Assembly: GCF_000226115.1 (NCBI RefSeq) | Contig: NC_016458.1 | Span: 5,552,001-5,616,000 of the forward strand | Source of the DNA: Thermothielavioides terrestris NRRL 8126 | Lineage: Eukaryota; Ascomycota; Sordariomycetes; Sordariales; Chaetomiaceae | Direction of reading: 5' to 3' | DNA: 64,000 bases | Part shown: one piece after another, positions 23,201-34,067 of the stretch | Position numbering within the stretch: position 1 is the first letter of the stretch | Layout of the letters: each line of letters begins with the position of its first letter | Notes under the pieces: model-generated | Seen by the model: the letters and a program-made list of their open reading frames with translations, nothing else | Databases searched by the model: none | What the model was told of the DNA's origin: nothing | Program-made: the position numbers and the translations under genes

Positions 23201-23290
23201 GATGAGCCTTGGGGGCAGTGGGCGGTTGACGAGCTCGACTTCGCTCTCGGGACGCAGCCCAGCTTGGAGAAGTTTTACGATGCGCTTTGA
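20203..23290 (+). CDS. Large protein with a ZIP2/SHOC1-like (XPF-like plus HhH) C-terminal region
   Basis: Two exons (20203-20919, 20981-23290) give 1008 residues; the 61-nt intron has a GCTGAC branch site. The N-terminal 650 residues are acidic and low in recognisable domains, with an Asp/Glu run near LRMEDDEEEEDDDL. The C-terminal part has the order of a degenerate XPF/ERCC4 nuclease fold: RIVVFSTVSKPLTQALEKLL, DEADIVVSPATGILLTTMVQ, ERLVVLVSEGNKHSE and VQVVYVAGGVETLAKWVAA. A helix-hairpin-helix-like end follows, with MDVFAAQVVLG, LPLFVMMSKERRIELFEGVF and ERVSEVIDEPWGQW. The usual ERKxxxD nuclease signature is missing. This matches the plan of Zip2/SHOC1, meiotic crossover factors partnered with Spo16. 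The assignment is inference from fold order; an additional upstream exon cannot be excluded. Confidence 0.6.
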
Positions 23291-23551
23291 CAATGGCCGC
23301 CATGGCCACGCCATATTTGCAGCATGGCTGTTGCATGTTGGAAACAGTTGCTTCCCCAGGGAAATCGTAGCTCTGGATAACCCAGGCGGGCGGGTGTAGC
23401 TGTTAGCGCAGAGAGATACAAGAGACTGGTCGCATGTGCTTGTGGCTTTTAGGTTTGGCAAACTTACGGAGGTTGCAACTAATGTCCATGGTAGTGACGG
23501 CAAGACTTCGTGAGACCGTCGCGAAGCTGTTATCGAAGCGCGCTCTCACCT
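23291..23551. other. Convergent 3' region between the ZIP2-like and TCAB1-like genes
   Basis: A 261-bp tail-to-tail spacer with no other feature seen. Confidence 0.5.
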
Positions 23552-25050
23552 TCATCGGTCATCGGGACTTTCTCTCTCGGTCCGAGCTGGGAGACCAGAG
23601 CCCAGACTCCAAACCTTAAGGCTCGTCTCCCGAACCACCACGCGCGGCTTCGAGGTTCTCTGAACCGCTGCGCTACTCTCTGATCCCGATTCATCCGAGC
23701 TGTCTGAGCTGTCGGAGCTGCCGGAGCTGTCGGAGCTCTCAGAAGTGTCGACCTCCGGATCCACAATCTCCCACGATCCCGAGCAGGTCGCAACCACCGA
23801 CCCGCTCATATGCATCGCCGTTGCCCCTACCGCCGAGCCATGGGCCTTCCAGTCCCACGACGGCCGGACACCACCCTCCTGATTGCCAACCCCTTCCCAA
23901 ACAACCACCCCACCATTCTTTGTCCCCGCCCACACCTCAAACCCGCCTGTCCCCTCAGCCCCAGGGAACACATCGCAGCTCAGCCGCTGGTTTGTCCTCC
24001 CATCCCTCCCCTCCAGCCACCCCAGCAACCGATGCGTGCCCCGCAGGTCATACACCAACAGCCCGGTCGCGCCGCGCTCATTCACCACCAAATACCGGCC
24101 GCAGGGCGACCACAAAGCCTGCACCACCCCCTTCCCGCCGACCCCGGCCTCCGCCGCCGCGCCGGCAACGCCCCACGTCGCCACGCACTCCCCGCTCCTG
24201 GCCAGATCGTACAAGCCCAAGCTCCTCGTCCACGTGCCGGCGGCGAGCAGCCCCCCCCACCCGCCGCCGTCGACGAGAGGCTGCGCGGCCAGCGCGGAGA
24301 CGGTGCCGCGCATGCCGACGCCGCCGCCCTTGGCGAGGTGCCGGGTGGAGGGGATGGTCGGGATCGAGAGCAGCGGGGCGGGCTGCAGGGCGTCCGGGCG
24401 GGAGACGTCGAAGAGGGCGATGCGGTTGGTCGTGCCGGCGACGAAGTGCGTGCCCGGGGCCGGCCAGAGCAGGGAGGCGACGGGCAGGTAGGCTTCGGTC
24501 TCGCGCTTGACGAGGTGGAAGGATGCGAGCGGGGGTGGTTGCGGCGGGGGCGGGTCGGGGTTGTCGTCGGACGAGGAGGGGGGTGATGCGGGTGGTGATG
24601 TGGGAGATAGAGGTGATGACGCTGAGGATGGTGATGGGGGAAAGGCGTGGTGGAGGTGGATGGGATGGTCAGTGCTGGCGGTGAGCAGGACCTGGGTTGA
24701 GGGCTGTTCGAGGGCGAAGTAGGGGCAGGGGGCAATGGCACTTGTCGGCTCGGGCAAGGTGAGCGTGCCGTGGGCGGTGAGATTTACGGGTGACTGACGA
24801 GGTTCAAGCAGGGTCTCGGGTAGAACAAAAGCGCAGATGCGGTTCGAGTACGATGAGGTGAAAAGGGTCGTGCCATCAGCGGACCTGTGGGAGTGTGAGC
24901 AGCTGGTCATTTCGACATAGGAGACTAAACATACCATTGTACGGTTTTGAAGAACGAGTGCCGGGTGCGGGCCTCATTCCTCCTGGGACGGAGGTGCCCG
25001 TCGGGATTGCTGGTGGAGGCGACGAGGTTGACGGAGGGCGGATCCATCAT
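23552..25050 (-). CDS. TCAB1/WDR79-like WD40 repeat protein
   Basis: Two exons (25050-24935, 24884-23552) separated by a 50-nt intron give 482 residues. The protein begins MMDPPSVNLVASTSNPDGHL and continues SFFKTVQW|SADGTTLFTSSYSNRI across the splice. WD-repeat blades follow (ASLLWPAPGTHFVAGTTNRI, LLAAGTWTRSLGLYDL, QALWSPCGRYLVVNERG, VWAGTKNGGVVVWEG). The opening FFK..QWS.DGT..LT.S.. and the overall repeat order match the TCAB1 (WRAP53) family, known in fission yeast as Gnr1. In animals TCAB1 binds CAB-box RNAs, including telomerase RNA; the role in filamentous fungi is not established. The C-terminus carries a Ser/Asp/Glu-rich run (SSDSSGSSDSSDSSDESG) inserted before the final KVWSLGSGL. Confidence 0.8.
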
Positions 25051-26264
25051 CCAGACCTGATATTCTTCGTTGTGTGGCTATCTGGAAACACAGGCATGGC
25101 TTCCTGGTAAACCTGTCCCTTTTTGGTCGCAGGAAGCTGGAGTTCAACAAGCCGACCTCTTGCACCGTTACCATCCGTAAGTTCTGGGCAACAAAGTTCG
25201 GGAGGTGTGTGGGGATCAAACAGCTGGCGGGGCCCCACATCCCACGGCTCGGTGGGCCTGCAACCTGCATCCACTTCTTCGTTCACTTGGGAGTAAGGTA
25301 TTGCAGCTTGCACAAAGTCTGTGGGAGGGGCCTGGAAAAGGGAGGGCACACTACGTCTTAGAGGATTGACCTTTTCCTAACGAATATGGGGCGGAAGTGG
25401 AAGAATGTCCCGCCTGCGGTGGAATACGCAGCACGCAGTAATATCGGTCCTTATCTCGGTAGTACCCTGCTCCAGTGCTCAAAGCACCCGTGTCACTGCT
25501 AAGCCTGGTAGACACGTCGAAGCTGAACCACTTGAAGTGGAGCCTCGTTACGGCGATAATGATTCCAATGTAGGTATATACAATTACCCACGAGACCGCC
25601 ATCTGAGCGGAACAGTTGGTGGTAAGCACGCGCAGAGTTGAGGTGCATTACCGTTCAGATAACAACGGCCCCCGGCGGACAGTTGCAAGGTACTGTACCT
25701 AAGTTGAGTAAACGGTGCGACTGCTGGGCGCGGTGACGAGGGAGAAGCCCGTCGGTGTGCGGATCTCCCTGAAAGGCGAACGTGTGAATAGAGGTAGATG
25801 GATCTTTTTGCTGTGTAGCACCTCATCAGCCTTGCTTCCCAACTTCCAGGTTCGCCTTTTCATGGATCGATGCCCCCACTCGTCACCGTCACATACACTA
25901 GTGTAAGGTTAGGTGCCTTAGTGCAGTGGAATCCATCCCGTCCGCGTTGGCGGCCAGGCGGCGCGCTCTCTTGTGTGGGGCGATCCGCTCTGCAGCGCCG
26001 GGAAGGACCCACACCCCAATCTGCATCGCGCCTTCCAGTGCCCAACCAGGTAGGTCACCTTATGCCAGACCGGGAACCTGTGCACAGCCATCCTTGCAAC
26101 TGACAGCGCGATTGTTCAGCCGGACTTCCTCTCTCAACTGCAACCTGGAAGTCGCTCGCGAACTTTTCGACTGCGCAACGGAAGCTTCCACACTTGTTCC
26201 ATCGCAAAGCACTTCGCCTTCCGCCCGTTTACGCCTTTTCCCTTGTGACTTCAACCAATTCATC
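25051..26264. other. Divergent intergenic region between TCAB1-like and PQ-loop genes
   Basis: About 1.2 kb with no supportable gene. It should carry both promoters. The frame of the PQ-loop gene is open upstream to about 25926, but its first good ATG is 26265. Confidence 0.5.
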
Positions 26265-27436
26265 ATGTTCGAGATGGAAGTTTCGACTGCCGAGGACCGC
26301 TGCGAGGAGCTTCGCGATCTGAGCGTTGCTAACCTCATCGTCTCGATGTGCGATTGAATGGAAACATCGCGGGCGCTCTTTGCTTCTGCTGACAGCTTTG
26401 CAGCGTTATCCTCATTGGGTTGCTCATCAGCTACCTCCCGCAGCACGTCCGCATCATCAAGCGCCGCACTTCCGAGGGCATTTCGCCCTACTTTGTCCTC
26501 CTCGGTACCACTTCCGCGACTTCCGCCTTTGCAAACATCCTCCTTCTCCCCAAGTCCCGCCAGGATGTCGCTTGCTGCAAGGAGCTCGAAGCCTTCCACT
26601 GTGTCGCCGGCCTTCTCGGTATTGCCCAGCTTGGCGTCCAGTGGATTTGCTTCACCTTCATGTGAGTACCTTGATGGCTGGCCTGGTTGCTGGATGGCTG
26701 TGCGAGCAACTTCCGCTGACTGATTATCCCCAGTTTCGTCCTGTTTCTCGTCTTTTTCCGCTACCATGCTGTCTACGATGCCGAAAATGAAGAGCTGGAG
26801 GGAGAATCCCCGAGATGGCAGACCGCGTTGCTGGTGGCGTCGCTCACCTTGCTGCACGGTCTCGCCGTCATCGTCGTGACTGGGATCCTGTCTACCACGG
26901 CCAAGGAACACCTCGCCATCTGGGCTAATGTGCTCGGCGTCATGGCGGCCCTTCTCGCCGCTGTGCAGTACATTCCGCAGATCTGGACCACGTATCACCT
27001 CAAGCATGTCGGTAGCCTCAGCATTCCGATGATGTGCATCCAGACCCCGGGCGGCTTGGTCTTCGCCGCGAGCTTGTTTGCCCGCCTCGGCTGGGCCGGC
27101 TGGAGCTCGTGGGGCATCTTCGTCTTGACGGCTACCATGCAGGGTATCCTCCTGTGTCTGGCCGTCTACTACGAGGTTCAGGCCCACGCTCGCCGCTCCG
27201 AGACTCCGAAGTCGCCGTCGCCGATCCTGGGTCGGTCGCATCTGCATGCTAACGGCTTCGATGACGACACACCGGGCCGGTACACGTCGCACCCGGAGAT
27301 CTACGCGAGCGACCTGTCCGACTTGCAGACAATTCTGGACCGCCAGGAGAGCGATGCCGCCTTTGACACGACCCCGCTGCTGCGGCCTGGCGGCATTGGC
27401 GATCCCCACCGCAACTACGATACCAACCGGGGCTAG
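26265..27436 (+). CDS. PQ-loop repeat membrane protein
   Basis: Three exons (26265-26347, 26404-26661, 26734-27436) give 347 residues. The two PQ-loop motifs are seen in LIGLLISYLPQHVRIIKRRT and AALLAAVQYIPQIWTTYHLK, each on a hydrophobic helix followed by a conserved S-E/L-G-I/S loop. About seven membrane helices can be traced. The tail is hydrophilic (SETPKSPSPILGRSHLHANG to DTTPLLRPGG) and ends in a TTPLL segment resembling a dileucine sorting signal. PQ-loop proteins include lysosomal/vacuolar amino-acid exporters (cystinosin, Ypq proteins) and related receptors, so vacuolar localisation is plausible but substrate is unknown. Both introns (56 and 72 nt) are needed; the first joins NLIVS to IVILIGLLISYLPQ. 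Confidence 0.9.
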
Positions 27437-28965
27437 GTGAACCGGAAGGATATTCCGTATTGAAGCATCAGAGACCGAGACACCTTCTCTCGGCTCTGGA
27501 TGGCAGTAACATTCAAGCCGAAGGATCGGTCCTCGACTACGTGGCCCTCTGCCTGAAAGGAGGCAATACAGGGATGGCCTTGGGCGGTTATTATGCTGGA
27601 TTTGATGGGGCCTCGTCTGGCTCCTGCTCAGGCATTGAAACGGGAAACCTTGAGTGAGTACGCTCCCCTTCCCATGCTCAAATGGGTTTGCTCTAAGGGA
27701 TATTCGCGGCTGATGTTTGTTAGGGCAAACATTGCTTAGCTGGGCGAGACCTGACGCTCGTCTCACTCCAATGCGAATCCTCAAGACATGTAGACGCCTG
27801 TCAACATTGACGGCGCGACCGCCTGCCATCGGGAACGCGTGATCCGACGCTGAGTCGCCATCCGCCGGCAAGCTTCTGTCTGTTTCGAGATATTTCTGCT
27901 GAGCCGCATCAATACGCTGCCCGATCGCGCTTCTGGTCAGAGCGCGGAGGACAACAAAGCCAGGGTCCGCAACATGCGCTTCCTTGTCCCTCAGGGGCCA
28001 TGTTCAGGAACCCCCCCGGGTGCCGCATCCGATCTTTCTGGGGAAGCCTGTCCGAGCAGGGCATCCGCTGCAGGGATGCGAAGACGGGGTGTGACTGCAT
28101 GCCAGTGAAGTGCGACTGCATTGCGCTTGGTTGCTGTTCTACATCACTGCACGCCTACCGAATGTTGCATCTTTTTCATGTCTGGAACACCTAGTACGGT
28201 GACCGTGGTCGGGCCCGGTGGGTGTTCCAGAGATATGGTACATCGTTGCTGACAACCCCAACTCCCCTCCCCCTACCCCTTTTTCCCATTCGCATCACAG
28301 GCAAAGATTCCTGTGTCTTCCCGCGCCTTACTTACTCTTGCTTCCTCTTGAACGGCCCCAAACATCAAACCGCCCTCATTATTCTCCGGCCGCGGGTCAA
28401 TCACCGGAACGCCGGGCATTTTCTTGTGGACATTTTTCCGGTTGGACATGCGTTGTCTGAACAGCGCGGCTGCAATCCAGAAGCGGTGCGGCTCGCCGCA
28501 TTGATCTTCGTCCCTGGGACACGACGTCTCAACCCCCGTCCAAGCAACACTTTAACCGCCACACAGGATGCGCTGCCGAGGGCACTGCCAAGAGCACTTC
28601 GATGTCGTTGCTCAGCCACGGGCTGAATGACTTCGTCTGCTTCTCAAGGCGCACTCCAAACGGCACCGCTCGGCTTTTCGCAAGCATGCAGTCGATCAGG
28701 TTCTTCCGTGCGCGAGTGATCCGCCGAGCATATGCGTCGCGGGCTTCATTCGCGCCGTTTCCTTCACCTCCTGGGTGGACCTCATTATAACCGTTTCCTC
28801 TGCTGTTGTCGGGCTCTGCCCTGCTTTCTGCAGTTTCCGGTCCTAGCATGTCCGCTTTGGGTTGTTACAATGCCTGTTCTTTAGTCACCGCACTGTCCCG
28901 ATCATCACTTCCCGATTTACTCTCACGACGCCGTCTGCATCGTCACCAGCAGGTTTGGTCTCACG
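27437..28965. other. Intergenic region upstream of the PAN-domain protein
   Basis: About 1.5 kb without a supported gene. It may contain a missed 5' exon with the signal peptide of the following membrane protein; no such exon could be fixed by eye. Confidence 0.45.
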
Positions 28966-30447
28966 ATGTGGCCACGAGAATTGCGTGTTGTCGAAAGGGG
29001 CGGCGTGCAACGGAGGCAGAACAAGACCCCTTGCCCCGGCGGAAATGGGACGACCATCGGAACCGATCAGTCTTTTACTGTCCTGTGCAACACCGACCTT
29101 GGGGGCGATGTCCTCAGTAGACCAAGCGCCGGCGACCTCACGGCGTGCGTTGACCTTTGCTCCTCCTTCCATCCGAAATGCGATGCCGTCTCTTTCGACG
29201 CCGGACGCTGCACCCTAAAGGCCAGATTGCGGCCTGAAGCGCAGCGCCCATCCCGCAGGATTGAATCAGCAATCGGCCAGTTTCCAGGCGCCAGTTCGAA
29301 CTGCCCAACGCTGAACGGAGCGCAGCAGGCCCTTGGGACGAGCTTCACCACGCTGTGCGGCTTCATCATCGACGGCAACGACATCAGCCAGAACTACGCC
29401 CCTACCTTCCAGGACTGCATGGGACAGTGCGCGTCAACTACCGGCTGCGCCGCCTTGTCGTTCGATCCAAGCCAAAACCTCGGGTTCAAGAACTGTTACC
29501 TCAAGACGACCGTGACTAACTCCAGTGCCGTCGCGGCAGACCAACGCACCGACTCTGCCATGGTGACAGTCGCTGCAGCGGAAAACCCCATTGACTCTTC
29601 TGTCAGCCCGTCCTCTTCAAGCAGCTTGGCAGCAACACCGGCTCCTCCTGCATCGTCGGGTCCGGGGGTGTCTACCCTCCCACTGTCCTCTTCGTCAACC
29701 AGCGCCTCCGGTGGGGCCGTGTTTTTCACTCCGCCCAGCGGTAGCACAGAAACTGTCCCGGAAACGGCATCCGCTTCACCGGCCAGCCCTACTTCAATGC
29801 CGACGACTTCAACGTTGACCTCCAACTCTCCTACCATCCAGACAACCGGCCTGGTGATTACACCGTCTTCGTCACTAGCCATAAATTCACTCCCGTTCAT
29901 TTTTCCTCATACCAGCCCAACCCTGGCCTCCTCGGTGGCGGCGTCAGGTCCCGAGGCGGCGGGCCAAGGAGTTGGCGATGGTACACCATCGATGGCTTGG
30001 GTGGCCGGTCCCGTCGTGGGGGGCGTGGCAGCTATCGCGCTGATCGCCGTCTCCTTTGCCGTGTTCAGGCGCCGACGTCGCGCAAGCGGGACCGAAGAAC
30101 CGAGCGATTCTCGTCCGTCTCCGCTGACCAGACTATTCTCCCCGCTCAGCGACGGGAACCGGGGGAGCGGCAAGCGGAAGTCGAGGTTGGGTAATTTCTC
30201 CGCGGTCGAATCTGGGAGGCCGAGCGTGGAGGTTGCCAGAGTGGTTCAGTTCTTGAGGGGCCGGCCGGTGGGGATGGAAAGGCTAGCGGATATTGAGGAC
30301 GGGGAAGCGAAGAGTGAGCGTGAGAGCGAGAAGGCCGGGAAGGAAAAGGAGAAGGGGAAAGAGGGTACGCCTGCGCCGGAGGCTAAGAATGCGAGACCGC
30401 CGTTGAGGAAGAGCCTTAATGGACTGAGCCAGAACAAATGGTCCTGA
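28966..30447 (+). CDS. PAN/apple-like single-pass membrane glycoprotein
   Basis: A continuous frame of 493 residues. The ectodomain holds two Cys-rich repeats of PAN/apple type: one around FTVLCNTDLGGDVL, ACVDLCSSFHPKCDAVSFD and CTLKARL; the other around FTTLCGFIIDGNDISQNYA, CMGQCASTTGCAALSFD and NCYLKTTV. A Ser/Thr/Pro-rich mucin-like stretch of about 150 residues follows. A single transmembrane helix (WVAGPVVGGVAAIALIAVSF) ends in a stop-transfer FRRRRRA. The cytoplasmic tail is basic, then Lys/Glu-rich. The layout suggests a cell-surface or cell-wall sensor, substrate unknown. The first ATG gives MWPRELRVVERGG, which is not a signal peptide, so the true N-terminus is probably on an unresolved upstream exon. 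Confidence 0.75.
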   Translation: MWPRELRVVERGGVQRRQNKTPCPGGNGTTIGTDQSFTVLCNTDLGGDVLSRPSAGDLTACVDLCSSFHPKCDAVSFDAGRCTLKARLRPEAQRPSRRIESAIGQFPGASSNCPTLNGAQQALGTSFTTLCGFIIDGNDISQNYAPTFQDCMGQCASTTGCAALSFDPSQNLGFKNCYLKTTVTNSSAVAADQRTDSAMVTVAAAENPIDSSVSPSSSSSLAATPAPPASSGPGVSTLPLSSSSTSASGGAVFFTPPSGSTETVPETASASPASPTSMPTTSTLTSNSPTIQTTGLVITPSSSLAINSLPFIFPHTSPTLASSVAASGPEAAGQGVGDGTPSMAWVAGPVVGGVAAIALIAVSFAVFRRRRRASGTEEPSDSRPSPLTRLFSPLSDGNRGSGKRKSRLGNFSAVESGRPSVEVARVVQFLRGRPVGMERLADIEDGEAKSERESEKAGKEKEKGKEGTPAPEAKNARPPLRKSLNGLSQNKWS

Positions 30448-31132
30448 CGCAAGCCGGCGGCCGCGAAGGATCCAGGGGCGTCAAGGGTTATGACGAGGGG
30501 GCAGCAGGGATTCTGAGATTTTTTGGGAGTTTGGAGGATGCACGTTAGGGATACCACCACGGCGATTTGAATTTGCTGGCCATTGAACACTTTCTTGCAT
30601 CCCAAGAACGGAAACCAGGCTGATCGCCTGTATTCCGTACAGTGCCTCCGCCAGGATAACACAGACGCAACGGCTGCTGAGCAGGAGACATCCGGGGGCG
30701 TGCCTGTTCTGAGCCTCTGATTGGTCAGAGCCGGGGTGCAATCGATAGCGCCGTCTGAGTGTGTCATCGGCAACGACGGCGACGGCGCCTGCCACTTCCC
30801 CGCCGTCATCTCAGTCCCTTCCTTCCGCTGGCAGCATTGGCCCTGAGTTCAAGAGAAGGGCTGAGGGCTTCTCCTCTTCTCTTCTTGTTTCGCTGATGTG
30901 TTTTCTTGTTGTCTTCCTTCCCGCCTAAACCTAAGGACCCCCTTTCGTCTTTGTCACTCCTCAGGGGAGATAAGCGCAAGATCAGCCCCGCGGTTCCAAG
31001 ACCGTGGAGACTCCGTTTCCACTTTACGCGGTCGCGGCCGAGACGCCCATACCCCTTTACCCGTTCCGATTTTTGCGTGCATCTCTATAGCACAGCGTCT
31101 TCCGTCCCTGTCCGAGAGCAGTCCGCGAACCA
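30448..31132. other. Intergenic region before the R3H gene
   Basis: About 690 bp. T/C-rich tracts occur at 30870-30960, as is common upstream of fungal start sites. No gene seen. Confidence 0.5.
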
Positions 31133-32496
31133 ATGGCCGTCACGCGTGCCCCTGCGAGTTCCGATGAGGACGGCGACGAGCATCAGTCCCAAGAACCGCA
31201 AGAACCTCAGCAGCCCCCGCCAGCCCACCCTCCTCATGCGCTGCATCAGCACTCGCTTTCTGATGCCTCGACGGTGACCATAGATGTTGGGTCGTGGGCC
31301 TCAAATGTGCTCGGTTCAATGAACGTTGCGCCCGCTGCCCGCGGCACCGGAAACGTGATTGCCATCCCTCTCGACGGCGACCGCAACGGGTCCGGATACC
31401 CGGACAACGGCGCTGACAGGCACGTGAGACTGCGCCGTGTCGCGTTCAGCCGCAGCGCAGATGATGCTTACGGCGCTAGCATCGCGCCGCCGCGCCAGCC
31501 GCCCTCCCGACGAGACAGCTTGAGGAGGCGTGATGCGCTGCTCAAGGGCAAGGAGGGCACTCGGCAGCGGCGACGCTATGAGAACGGTAACCCTCTCTGC
31601 GGTCTCCTTTCCAGGGAGGGAGATGGCCCCCAAAAAGATGTCCGCTTGCTAATCAATTGCCCACGCTGCGCGCCTGCGTGGTCAGATCGCCTCATGCACG
31701 TCCCCAACGTGCAGCCGCCGTCACCATCCGACTGGCAGATCAGCCCGACCTACCCCGTCCTGGAGCCCGTTCAGTACCAGCTCGCGCACCACTGGGATAG
31801 GGGCCTGCGCGAGCGCGTCGAGGCGGAGCATCAACGTCGAATTCAGACGCCCGACCCTGGGGCCCACGTCGTGCGGGCCCTGCGCGCGGCCGCTAAGCGC
31901 GTCCCCGCGCTCAGGACATGGTTGCGGATGCTGGAGGAGCCCGTGCGGCGGTTTGTGGTCGAGTGCGGGCTGGCTGCGGCGGCCGCCTGCCCGACGGAAG
32001 ACGCCGCCAAAGCGGATGGAGATCCTTGCGGTGACAGCAGCGATGAGACGGGCACCGAGGACGACGAGATCGTCTCTGTGGCCCGCAATGGGCGCATGAG
32101 GGACGGCAAGCCACGGAAGGAAGCGCAGAGGCAAGTGGCGGGGCAAGACCAAGAGATGGGCATGGTGCTCGAGGAGATGGACGATGGAGCCGGTGGGGCG
32201 TTTAAGTTGGTTCATTTCTGGCCTTTCCCCCTCTCATTTCGTTTCGCTTCCTGGTTGTTTTCCCGTCTCTTTTCTTCCTGATTCGTTTCTCCTGGCTGCT
32301 CACACATTTCTTATTCCCCAGGCGATGGCTCACGCACTCCATCTCGGACTACTACGGCCTCGACTCCAAGTCGGTCATGGTTGGCACTCCTGCCAGGCGC
32401 GTCATCTACGTCGGGGTCAAGCAGAAGCAGTCAGGCCCGCGGCACAAGCCGGGCACGCTGCCTCCGCTGCCGCCGGCCCTGTGGGAGATGTTTTGA
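31133..32496 (+). CDS. R3H-domain protein with R3H-associated N-terminal region
   Basis: Three exons (31133-31586, 31686-32205, 32322-32496) give 382 residues. The central segment around RRRYEND, MHVPNVQPPSPSDWQISPTY and QLAHHWDRGLRERVEAE matches the fungal R3H-associated N-terminal domain. The C-terminus RWLTHSISDYYGLDSKSV then PARRVIYVGVK fits a compact R3H motif (R-x3-H), a single-stranded nucleic-acid-binding fold. The 99-nt intron at 31587-31685 contains no stop and is a multiple of three, so the frame looks continuous. Removing it joins RRRYEN to DRLMHVPN as in the family, and it has a TTGCTAATC branch site and a GTCAG end. A role in RNA or DNA binding is inferred. Confidence 0.8.
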
Positions 32497-34067
32497 TGCT
32501 TGAAGCAAACCTTGGATACGAGAGGAGACACACAAACTCTGCACACTTTCCTGCAGTACCTAGATTACAGCATGTTAGAGCGCATCCTTTGTCCATTCAG
32601 CGGATACATACAGCGGATGTACATAGTTCACCAGCAACATATCTGTAGGTACAATAAAGCGTACATCCCAAGCATGCAGTTCTTGCTTCGATTCACAACT
32701 CCTATTGTTCTCCGGTGCGCAAGCATGCCCATACCTCCTTGAGCCTGTTGTTCGCTAAGTGCTGTAAAGAAGCAAGCATCTGCGAGTCCGATTCGCAGCT
32801 CCTGTCCTTCGCTTGTCCACCTGCCCTGATCGACGCGTTGCCGTCTCCGGGAGAATAGCCGCCGCCGCTGCCGCCGCCGCGGCTGTCCAGCGCGGGATGT
32901 TTCGGGTAGATTTGCCTGCTTGCACGGCGCATCGGGTGTTAGCCTTCGCTGTTGGAGGCGTGTTTTTGCCGTTTTCCGGCTTCGGCTGGGGAGCCCCGTG
33001 CGTTAGGTGTTGTCACGGTGGGGTTGTTAACCTACCTGGACTTCTTGCCTGCCCCTGAGGACGCATACAGAAACGAAGTGTTTCCGGTAGATTTAGCGTA
33101 GAGGGCGGGTGAGGCATCGCATCGCTGTCTCATGTGGGTAATTTAGCGGATTCCATGCTTGGGTGCTAACGTAGGTAGGCAGGTTGATGCTGTGCAGAGT
33201 GTGTTGAGCAACTCAGGCTCACACCATCGGCTTCGGCTTTGGCTTCAGCTTCAGCCAGCCAAGTCCCCAGCCGAACTTGGGAGCTGGGAAAATTGGCAGA
33301 AGACTCCTCTGGGTAGGGATTCCATCACGCGCGATGCCATGCGCCAACAGCTCAGATCTGCCGGAGCTGGCAAGGCGACACGACTCGCTTGCGAGCCCGC
33401 ACCGTGGTATGGTTGGCTCCTGCCAGGCGTCCAAGGCGGTAGGAGGGCAGCAGTCGTCAAGGAGCCCGTTGGCGGGGTGTCATCTGTTCAGTCTACCGGC
33501 TTGAGGAAGGCAGTTTGGTTCTGTCCGTGGGAATAGTAAGGGGAGCGGTGGTCATGATGTTTGCAGCTGTCTCCGATTATCTGCCCTACCCCATGGCGGG
33601 GAATCAGAGTTCTTTGGGGATGTTTGGGGGGAAGGTCAACGACCAGGCAACGGGTGAGAGTTAGCGGCCGGTACTGGCGCTTGACTTGCGGCTGAGTGGT
33701 GAAGGGTTTGGCAGTCCTGGTCTGGACGCGATTACCGTCTCCCATGTTAAGGGGCGACTCGGGGTTTGCCGTTGTCACGGCTTGTTGATAAGAGTCAACT
33801 TGGTAAAGGTTGGAAAGCCTATGTTAGTGGGAGATGGGGAGGTTGGGTGGTTTGTGGGTATCTAGAGACGAGACGAGAACTACAGCACTGGAGCCATGCA
33901 TATGAATGCAGCTTGTCATTGCCCATCAGACCAACGCACCGATATGTCACAGGAACGGACAGTTAAAACCCAAAAACCTTCCTTCCATTTCCATTCATCG
34001 CTAACAAATATCATCGCATCGCACAAACGCCACTCCCACTCGATAGGCCGCGCTAATCACAACTAAT
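32497..34067. other. Convergent intergenic region
   Basis: About 1.6 kb between the R3H gene and the 3' end of the secreted Ala-rich protein. A short imperfect hexamer repeat of the GGCTTC type occurs at about 33227-33260. No gene is supported. Confidence 0.5.
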
